Source: Flavobacteriales bacterium
GTDB taxonomy: Bacteria > Bacteroidota > Bacteroidia > Flavobacteriales > Flavobacteriaceae
Assembly: GCA_018335925.1 (NCBI GenBank)
Contig: JAGXRF010000066.1
Coordinates: 1 to 37,076 of the forward strand
Direction: 5' to 3'
Length of the DNA stretch: 37,076 nt
Part shown: piece after piece, positions 31,480 through 37,076 of the stretch
How the letters are laid out: each line of letters starts with the position of its first letter
Position numbering within the stretch: position 1 is the first letter of the stretch
Position numbers and translations under genes: made by a program
The notes under the pieces: generated by a model
Told to the model about the DNA's origin: nothing
What the model saw: only the letters and a program-made list of their open reading frames with translations
Databases searched by the model: none

Positions 31480-33225
31480 ATGAAAAAATTATATACCTAC
31501 TTTTTAATTTTATCATTCGGGATTGGGTTTGCTCAAATTGCTCCCGAAGATTTAACCGGAATGAGAGCCATTGGCTCACCTTCTAATCCAAAAGTAAAAA
31601 TGTCGTGGGATAGGTACCACGATTATAAGCAAATCACTCAATTTTGTAAAGATTTGGCCAAAGCTTATCCAGAATTAGTGCAAGTAGAGTCAATCGGAAA
31701 ATCATTCGAAGGTAGAGATATTTGGGCTTTAAAGATTACCGATTACAAAACCGGAAAGCCCAATGAAAAACCTGGTTTTTATATTGATGGTGGCATCCAT
31801 GCCAACGAACTTCAAGGAGTTGAAATTCCAATGTACACCGCTTGGTATTTGGCTGAAAATTTTTATACCATCAAATTCATCAACCAGTTGTTAAAAGATA
31901 AAATATTTTACATTTTACCAACCATAAGTCCGGATTCTAGAGAAAAGTTTTTGTATGAAGCCAATAATCCAAATTCATCCAGAACCGGGCAACGTCCGTT
32001 TGATAATGATGGAGACGGCTTGGTAAATGAGGACAAATTAGACGATTTAGATGGCGATGGAAATATAGTGATGATGCGAAGAAAATCTAAAACGGGTAGA
32101 TTCAAACAAGATCCAAAATTTCCAACCAGAATGTATCAAGTAAGAGGAGACGAACAAGGGGAATATGAAATGTTAGGGTATGAAGGAATAGATAATGATG
32201 GAGATGGATTGGTAAACGAAGATATGGAAGGAACTTATGACCCAAATAGAGACTGGGCATGGAATTGGCAACCAAATTATGTGCAAAACGGAGCATTATT
32301 TTATCCTGGAACTTTACCCGAAACCAGAGCTGTAAAAGACTTTATAGTGAAGCATCCAAATATTGCAGGAGCACAAAGTTACCACAACTACGGAGGGATG
32401 TTTTTAAGAGCTCCAGGTGCTGCAGAAGATGATGCTTTAATAGACAGGTCAGATAAAGAAGCCTATGATGTGATTGGAAAATTGGGAGAAAAAATTATTC
32501 CGGGGTATGATTATTTTGTGTTGTACAAAGATTTATACACTGTTTATGGTGGTGAAATTGACTTTTTGGCTTTAACAAGAGGTATTTTTACCTTTAGTAA
32601 TGAGTTGATGACTTCTTATAAATTATTCAATCAAAAAAGTCAAGGTTGGTCCAGATGGGAAAATGACGAATTTAATCAGTTTGACAGATATTTGTTGTTT
32701 GGGGATGCTTACGTAGAATGGAAACCATTTAAGCACCCACAATTTGGGGATATCGAAATTGGAGGTCCTAAAAAGAACTATATTCGAAACCACCCAGGCT
32801 TTATGTTGCAAGAAGATGCACATCGAAACATGGCTTTTACTATTTACCATGCTTATCAAACTCCTAAATTAGAAATAGTTGATGTAAAAACTACCAAGTT
32901 AGAAGGTAATTTGTATATAGTTACTGCTACTGTAATGAACCAAAGAGTAATACCTACCCACTCAAGTTTTGATGTAAAAAACAAAATTGAGCGACCAAAT
33001 CATTTTATTTTGTCAGGTGCAAAAGTAATAGCTGGGATGACTGTGCAAAACGAAGATTTGAATTTGTTTACTGAACAAAAATACCATCCTGAAAAAATTG
33101 AAATTAGTAAGGTAGGAGGGATGGATCATGAAAAAGTGAGATGGATAGTTTCTGGGAATCCTTCAGGTTCTACGGTTATTTTTTCAAGTGTAAAAGGAGG
33201 TACTGTTACGGCAAAAGTTCCTTAA
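31480..33225 (+). CDS. Secreted M14 family zinc carboxypeptidase
   Basis: 581 residues. A signal peptide (LYTYFLILSFGIGFAQ) leads into an M14 peptidase domain with the zinc motif H107-A-N-E110 in IDGGIHANELQGVE, a candidate third ligand H302 in GAQSYHNYGG and a general-base Glu E375 in FTFSNELMTS. Between them lie about 75 residues with three calcium-loop-like sequences: DNDGDGLVNED at 175-185, DGDGN near 191, and DNDGDGLVNED at 238-248. The C-terminal 110 residues are immunoglobulin-like. It probably trims peptides outside the cytoplasm, possibly peptidoglycan or protein peptides. It is the second of two tandem M14 genes; the first is its degenerate paralog. A terminator follows. Confidence 0.88.
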   Translation: MKKLYTYFLILSFGIGFAQIAPEDLTGMRAIGSPSNPKVKMSWDRYHDYKQITQFCKDLAKAYPELVQVESIGKSFEGRDIWALKITDYKTGKPNEKPGFYIDGGIHANELQGVEIPMYTAWYLAENFYTIKFINQLLKDKIFYILPTISPDSREKFLYEANNPNSSRTGQRPFDNDGDGLVNEDKLDDLDGDGNIVMMRRKSKTGRFKQDPKFPTRMYQVRGDEQGEYEMLGYEGIDNDGDGLVNEDMEGTYDPNRDWAWNWQPNYVQNGALFYPGTLPETRAVKDFIVKHPNIAGAQSYHNYGGMFLRAPGAAEDDALIDRSDKEAYDVIGKLGEKIIPGYDYFVLYKDLYTVYGGEIDFLALTRGIFTFSNELMTSYKLFNQKSQGWSRWENDEFNQFDRYLLFGDAYVEWKPFKHPQFGDIEIGGPKKNYIRNHPGFMLQEDAHRNMAFTIYHAYQTPKLEIVDVKTTKLEGNLYIVTATVMNQRVIPTHSSFDVKNKIERPNHFILSGAKVIAGMTVQNEDLNLFTEQKYHPEKIEISKVGGMDHEKVRWIVSGNPSGSTVIFSSVKGGTVTAKVP

Positions 33226-33244
33226 GCTTTTAAGTTAAGTCAAT

Positions 33245-33273
33245 AAAAAACTCCCGAATTTCGGGAGTTTTTT
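33245..33273. terminator. Bidirectional intrinsic terminator
   Basis: A 13-base stem (aaaaaactcccga and tcgggagtttttt) with a three-base loop lies between the convergent M14 and rplT genes and has A and T runs on both sides, so it can stop transcription in both directions. Confidence 0.92.
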
Positions 33274-33305
33274 GTTTTAGTTGAATATCTTAGTTGTACA
33301 AACGT

Positions 33306-33653
33306 TTATTTTTTTACTTGACTCACAATTGCTTTAAAAGCTTCTGGATGATTCATAGCTAAATCTGCAAGAACTTTTCTGTTCAATTCGATTCCATTTG
33401 CTTTTACTTTGCCCATAAATTGTGAATACGACATTCCTTCCAATCTTGCACCTGCGTTGATACGCATGATCCATAAGGAACGGAAGTTTCTCTTTTTCTG
33501 CTTTCTATCACGGTAAGCGTATTGCATTGCTTTTTCAACAGCGTTTTTAGCTACCGTCCAAACGTTTTTACGTCTGCCAAAGAAACCTTTGGCTTGTTTC
33601 ATTAATTTTTTTCTTCTAGCTCTTTTAGCTACAGAGTTTACTGATCTTGGCAT
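33306..33653 (-). CDS. rplT: 50S ribosomal protein L20
   Basis: 115 residues. The start [28 protein letters not shown] is the classic L20 N-terminal basic tail that penetrates 23S rRNA, and the globular part ends in [24 protein letters not shown]. It organises 50S assembly and in other bacteria represses its own operon. It is the last gene of thrS-infC-rpmI-rplT. The 101-base gap from rpmI is longer than the other gaps and may hold control sequences. Confidence 0.98.
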   Translation of the reverse strand: MPRSVNSVAKRARRKKLMKQAKGFFGRRKNVWTVAKNAVEKAMQYAYRDRKQKKRNFRSLWIMRINAGARLEGMSYSQFMGKVKANGIELNRKVLADLAMNHPEAFKAIVSQVKK

Positions 33654-33738
33654 AATTTTTAATTTTTTTTGTAGTAGGCGACTTATTGTTTCAAAGTACT
33701 TACTTGCTCTATTACAGGGTTATGAATTGTTTTAACCG

Positions 33739-33767
33739 GAGAATTAAATTTAAATTAGATAATTCTC
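33739..33767 (-). promoter_or_regulatory. Candidate mRNA hairpin at the rpmI stop codon
   Basis: Arms gagaatta (33739-33746) and taattctc (33760-33767) can pair in the transcript; the stem surrounds the rpmI stop codon at 33755-33757. A second short inverted repeat, ggtta/taacc, follows. It is a candidate for translational coupling or L20 feedback, with no direct evidence. Confidence 0.35.
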
Positions 33768-33952
33768 AATTGCTCTTTTACGCTTTTTTCATCCGATGGA
33801 TGAACTAAAGTAGCGTGAGTTAAAGCCAACTTTCTTTTCTTAGATTTCTTAGTTAAGATGTGGCTTTTGTAAGCGTGCTTTCTTTTGATTAATCCAGAAC
33901 CGGTTACTTTGAATCGTTTCTTTGCACTGGATTTGGTTTTCATTTTAGGCAT
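33755..33952 (-). CDS. rpmI: 50S ribosomal protein L35
   Basis: 65 residues, exactly the L35 size. [31 protein letters not shown] is the standard N-terminus, followed by [15 protein letters not shown]. It sits between infC (33 bases upstream) and rplT, as in most bacteria. Confidence 0.98.
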   Translation of the reverse strand: MPKMKTKSSAKKRFKVTGSGLIKRKHAYKSHILTKKSKKRKLALTHATLVHPSDEKSVKEQLRII

Positions 33953-33985
33953 AATTTACCAATTTTATAGATATTCAACTTCAAC

Positions 33986-34540
33986 TTACTTTTTCTTTTT
34001 AGGAGCGATAAACATAATCATACGCTTCCCTTCCAACACTGGCATCGATTCTACTTTTCCGTACTCCTCTAAATCTTGTGCTAATCTTAACAACAAAATT
34101 TGTCCTTGCTCTTTGTAGATAATCGAACGACCTTTAAAAAATACAAATGCTTTTAACTTAGCACCTTCGCTTAAAAACTTAACCGCATTTTTCTTTTTAA
34201 ACTCGTAATCGTGTTCATCTGTTTGAGGACCGAAACGAATTTCTTTAACTACAATCTGACTTGATTTGGCTTTAAGTTCTTTTTCTCTCTTTTTTTGTTG
34301 ATACAAAAACTTGCCATAATCCATCAATTTGCAAACAGGTGGCTCCGCATTTGGAGAAATTTCCACCAAATCTACCTCCAACTCTTGAGCTAATCTCAAA
34401 GCTTCGGTAATTTTATAAATCCCAGGTTCTACATTATCACCTACCAATCGAACTTCAGGAGTTCTAATTCCTTGGTTGGTTCTGTGAGCATCTTTTTTTG
34501 GCTCTCTGGGAGCATTCCTGTGGTTGTTTCTAATTGCTAT
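33986..34540 (-). CDS. infC: Translation initiation factor IF-3, non-canonical ATA start
   Basis: 184 residues. IF-3 binds the 30S subunit, keeps it free of 50S and checks initiator tRNA and start-codon pairing. Motifs are [45 protein letters not shown] and the C-terminal [23 protein letters not shown]. The N-terminal 31 residues are required by family conservation ([30 protein letters not shown]), but no ATG, GTG or TTG lies before them: the frame is TAA, GTC, ATA, GCA, ATT, so initiation must be at ATA 34540 or ATT 34534. E. coli infC uses AUU, and the rare codon lets IF-3 repress itself. A TTG at 34447 would delete 31 conserved residues. Confidence 0.95.
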   Translation of the reverse strand: MAIRNNHRNAPREPKKDAHRTNQGIRTPEVRLVGDNVEPGIYKITEALRLAQELEVDLVEISPNAEPPVCKLMDYGKFLYQQKKREKELKAKSSQIVVKEIRFGPQTDEHDYEFKKKNAVKFLSEGAKLKAFVFFKGRSIIYKEQGQILLLRLAQDLEEYGKVESMPVLEGKRMIMFIAPKKKK

Positions 34541-34556
34541 GACTTAAAAGTTTTGG

Positions 34557-36509
34557 TTAAACAATAAATTCTTTTTCTGTTTTTTGAACTTCTTCTTGCA
34601 CCAAAGCAATAAATGCTTCAATAGATAAAGAGGTTTGTTCTTTGTTTTCTCTGTTTTTAAATCGAATCGAAACTGTTTGGTTTTTCTCTTCTTCTTCCCC
34701 TACAATCAACATAAAAGGTATCTTTTTTAATTCTGCTTCGCGAATTTTTTTACCAATCGTTTCGTTTCTATTATCTACAAGGCCGCGAATTTCGTGATTT
34801 TCTAACAATTTTAAAACTTTTTGAGCATAATTTTCATATTTTTCACTCAAACTCAAAATGATAACTTGTTCTGGCATCAACCAAAGTGGGAAATTTCCTG
34901 CGGTATGTTCTAACAAAATTGCAATAAATCTTTCCATAGATCCAAAAGGAGCACGGTGAATCATCACGGGTCTGTGCAATTCATTATCACTACCTTTGTA
35001 GGTAAGTTCAAATCTTTCAGGCAAGTTGTAATCTACCTGAATGGTTCCTAATTGCCACGATCTTCCCAAGGCATCTTTTACCATAAAGTCTAACTTAGGG
35101 CCATAAAATGCTGCCTCTCCATATTCTATCACAGTATTTAAGCCTTTATCTTTCGCTGCATTAATAATGGCATTTTCAGCTTTTACCCAATTTTCCTCAG
35201 AACCTATATACTTTTCTACTTTTTCTTTGTCTCTTAAAGAAATTTGTGCTGTAAAATTCTCAAATCCTAAGGAACCAAACACGTGAAGCACTAAATCAAT
35301 TACCTTTTTAAATTCACTATCTAATTGGTCAGGTGTACAAAAAATATGTGCATCGTCTTGGGTAAATCCTCTTACTCTGGTAAGTCCGTGTAATTCTCCA
35401 CTTTGCTCATATCTGTAAACTGTACCAAATTCAGCATATCTTTTAGGTAAATCCTTATAACTCCAAGGTCTGCTGTTGTAAATTTCACAGTGGTGCGGAC
35501 AATTCATGGGTTTTAATAAGAATTCTTCCCCTTCTGCAGGAGTATGAATTGGTTGAAAGCTATCCGCTCCATATTTTGCATAGTGACCTGAACAAACATA
35601 TAATTCTTTTTGCCCAATATGTGGTGTTACTACTTGTTCGTATCCAGCTTTCTTCTGGGCTTTTTTCAAAAAGTTTTCTAATCTCTCGCGCAAAGCAGCA
35701 CCTTTTGGCAGCCATAAAGGCAAACCTTGTCCAACTTTTGCTGAAAAAGTAAATAACTCTAATTCCTTGCCTAGTTTTCTGTGGTCCCTCTTTTTGGCTT
35801 CTTCTAAAAGATGTAAATAGTCGGTTAAATCTTTTTGTTTTGGGAATGATATCCCATACACCCGAGTTAATTGTTTGTTTTTTTCATCACCTCTCCAATA
35901 AGCTCCTGCAATATTTAAAATTTTAACCGCTTTAATTAGTCCAGTATTTGGAATATGACCACCTCGGCACAAGTCGGTAAAGGTGGAATGGTCGCAAAAA
36001 GTAATGGTGCCATCTTCCAAGTTTTCAATCAGTTCTACTTTATAAGGATTGTTTTCTGATTGATAAAATGCCAAAGCATCTACTTTTGTAGCACTTCTCA
36101 TTTTAAAAAGATGGTTCTCTTTAGCAATTTCTAAAACTCTTTTTTCTATTTTTTCAAAGTCTTTATCTGTAATACTTTGACCATTAAAATCTATATCATA
36201 GTAAAAGCCATTATCAATAGCAGGACCTATTGTTAATTTTACTCCTGGGTACAACTCTTGAATAGCTTGTGCCGTAACATGCGAAGTAGAATGCCAAAAT
36301 GCTTTTTTACCTTCTATATCATTCCATGTAAAAAATTGAATGGTTCCGCTTTCGTGAATTTCTGTTACAGTTTCAATCGTGTTATTATTAAATGAAGCAG
36401 ACAATACATTTCTTGCCAAGCCTTCACTAATGCTTTTCGCTACATCAATAGCTGTAATTCCTTTTTCGTAACTTCTTTTATTTCCATCAGGAAAAATTAA
36501 CTCAATCAT
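34557..36509 (-). CDS. thrS: Threonine-tRNA ligase
   Basis: 650 residues, full length. It charges tRNA-Thr. Domains: TGS (about 1-62), an editing domain with HSTSH near 72 and [12 protein letters not shown], the class II catalytic core with [12 protein letters not shown] near 337, motif 2 [22 protein letters not shown] and motif 3 [11 protein letters not shown], and an anticodon-binding domain (about 545-650). The Cys in NCPHH and later His residues provide the zinc that selects threonine. It starts the thrS-infC-rpmI-rplT operon and is divergent from an rRNA operon. A -7 box TATATTTG lies 20 bases upstream. Confidence 0.98.
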   Translation of the reverse strand: MIELIFPDGNKRSYEKGITAIDVAKSISEGLARNVLSASFNNNTIETVTEIHESGTIQFFTWNDIEGKKAFWHSTSHVTAQAIQELYPGVKLTIGPAIDNGFYYDIDFNGQSITDKDFEKIEKRVLEIAKENHLFKMRSATKVDALAFYQSENNPYKVELIENLEDGTITFCDHSTFTDLCRGGHIPNTGLIKAVKILNIAGAYWRGDEKNKQLTRVYGISFPKQKDLTDYLHLLEEAKKRDHRKLGKELELFTFSAKVGQGLPLWLPKGAALRERLENFLKKAQKKAGYEQVVTPHIGQKELYVCSGHYAKYGADSFQPIHTPAEGEEFLLKPMNCPHHCEIYNSRPWSYKDLPKRYAEFGTVYRYEQSGELHGLTRVRGFTQDDAHIFCTPDQLDSEFKKVIDLVLHVFGSLGFENFTAQISLRDKEKVEKYIGSEENWVKAENAIINAAKDKGLNTVIEYGEAAFYGPKLDFMVKDALGRSWQLGTIQVDYNLPERFELTYKGSDNELHRPVMIHRAPFGSMERFIAILLEHTAGNFPLWLMPEQVIILSLSEKYENYAQKVLKLLENHEIRGLVDNRNETIGKKIREAELKKIPFMLIVGEEEEKNQTVSIRFKNRENKEQTSLSIEAFIALVQEEVQKTEKEFIV

Positions 36510-36528
36510 GATTCATTAAATTTGCGTG

Positions 36529-36536
36529 CAAATATA
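36529..36536 (-). promoter_or_regulatory. -7 element of the thrS operon
   Basis: TATATTTG on the minus strand is an exact TAnnTTTG match, 20 bases before the thrS ATG. The -33 element is not clear. Confidence 0.55.
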
Positions 36537-36661
36537 TAGCAATTATGCTTTTTAAAACACATGCTAAATTGTCCTTTTATGATAATTGGGTAAATTTTTA
36601 AGTTGTAAATGCTTGTTGAATAGGTGGGTTATTATTTTCTTTCAAAAATCTATTCAAAAAA
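36537..36661. other. Intergenic DNA between the thrS promoter and the rRNA promoters
   Basis: A+T-rich sequence without a gene. Apart from the flanking promoters I see nothing assignable. Confidence 0.5.
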
Positions 36662-36694
36662 TTTGTTTTCTGATTTAAAAAGTAAGTATCTTTG
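36662..36694 (+). promoter_or_regulatory. rRNA promoter P1
   Basis: TTTG at 36662-36665 and TATCTTTG at 36687-36694, separated by 21 bases; the -7 box is an exact match and identical to that of the tRNA promoter. It is about 315 bases before 16S. Confidence 0.7.
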
Positions 36695-36797
36695 CCCTCC
36701 CTAAACGCAATGAAAATTGGATTTTGCGAGCGAAAAAAGTTTAGGATATTGCAAATGAAGTTCTTAGAAAATATTTAAAAAAAAGCTTCAAAATAAT

Positions 36798-36827
36798 TTG
36801 GAGAAAGAAAATAAGTTTCTACATTTG
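36798..36827 (+). promoter_or_regulatory. rRNA promoter P2
   Basis: TTG at 36798-36800, exactly 19 bases, and TACATTTG at 36820-36827: a consensus Bacteroidota promoter, about 180 bases before 16S. It is the better of the two matches. Confidence 0.82.
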
Positions 36828-36834
36828 CACCCGC

Positions 36835-36847
36835 TTTGACAGTCAAA
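36835..36847 (+). promoter_or_regulatory. Inverted repeat at the predicted P2 transcription start
   Basis: TTTGAC, one base, GTCAAA is a perfect inverted repeat lying seven bases after the P2 -7 box, hence at or just after the expected +1. It could be an operator or the 5' hairpin of the pre-rRNA. Confidence 0.4.
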
Positions 36848-36900
36848 CGGAGTTACTAGAAAAACGAGGTTTTGTAAGTTAGGGTGATGAAATATAAACA

Positions 36901-36946
36901 AGCTCATTGACATATTGAATTGACAGCACTTCTCAAGAGATTGAGA
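36901..36946 (+). promoter_or_regulatory. rRNA leader: boxA-like element and hairpin
   Basis: AGCTCATTGACA at 36901-36912 resembles the boxA antitermination site (TGCTCTTTAACA in E. coli). A small hairpin TCTCAA-GAGA-TTGAGA follows at 36931-36946. Both lie in the transcribed leader, about 60-105 bases before 16S. Confidence 0.5.
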
Positions 36947-37007
36947 AAAAAAATAAGAGGTAAGTTAGCGTAAGATTATTTGATATTATTTACAATATTA
37001 AAGAACT

Positions 37008-37076
37008 ACGATGAAGAGTTTGATCCTGGCTCAGGATGAACGCTAGCGGCAGGCCTAACACATGCAAGTCGAGGGG
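37008..37076 (+). rRNA. rrs: 16S ribosomal RNA, 5' end (cut by window edge)
   Basis: AGAGTTTGATCCTGGCTCAG begins at 37015 and is followed by GATGAACGCTAGCGGCAGGC and a stretch ending in GCAAGTCGAGGGG, the universal 16S 5' end with a Bacteroidota/Flavobacteria signature. The mature end is placed at about 37008 by analogy with E. coli position 1. The gene leaves the window after 69 bases. Confidence 0.96.

Overview
The window is chromosomal DNA from a member of the Bacteroidota, most likely a Flavobacteriaceae (Flavobacterium-like) bacterium. This rests on the low G+C content, promoters of the Bacteroidota type (TTG, about 19 bases, TAnnTTTG), both type A and type B type-IX-secretion (T9SS) cargo, DUF4290 and DUF5686 proteins, and a 16S rRNA 5' end of flavobacterial type at the right edge. 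Shine-Dalgarno sites are generally absent, as expected for this phylum, so starts were chosen from coding frame, conserved N-termini and spacing.

Layout. 1-340: the 5' part of an IS3-type transposase orfA, cut by the window edge, then a heptanucleotide tandem repeat that abuts the ftsK stop codon. 338-3635 (minus): an operon tpx - dgkA - ftsK (peroxide defence, lipid recycling, chromosome translocation). 3718-5538 (minus): a secreted T9SS type B cargo protein. 5593-11680 (plus): a FemAB/GNAT-like transferase overlapping a DegT-type sugar aminotransferase, then an esterase with a starch-binding-like N-terminal domain, an M17 leucyl aminopeptidase and an ATP-grasp enzyme. 11710-12231: a small secreted protein of unknown role. 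12333-14667 (minus): DUF493 - DUF4290 - murA. 14791-18165 (plus): an AAA/NadR-like nucleotide-binding protein, a RecQ-type helicase and fmt in a tight chain, followed by an HU gene with its own promoter and terminator, and yqgE. 19251-20460 (minus): a START-like protein and a class IV aminotransferase. 20593-20666: tRNA-CAU with a near-perfect promoter and terminator. 21095-26752: a 1,885-residue multidomain T9SS type A surface protein. 26804-29707 (minus): aroQ and a DUF5686 outer-membrane protein. 29839-33225 (plus): two tandem secreted M14 carboxypeptidase paralogs, the first of which has lost key catalytic residues. 33306-36509 (minus): the classical thrS - infC - rpmI - rplT operon. 36510-37076: divergent from thrS, two rRNA promoters, a leader and the first 69 bases of 16S rRNA.

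Most of the window is core flavobacterial chromosome and I see no phage, CRISPR array or recognisable defence island. The points most worth a second look are: three genes whose start must be non-ATG because an in-frame stop lies immediately upstream (infC with an apparent ATA, and two TTG starts); the tandem M14 pair of one apparently active and one degenerate enzyme with calcium-loop-like inserts; a MurA with Asp in place of the fosfomycin-target Cys; a nine-G run inside yqgE; the heptamer repeats; and the esterase / aminopeptidase / ATP-grasp neighbourhood, whose joint function is unknown.
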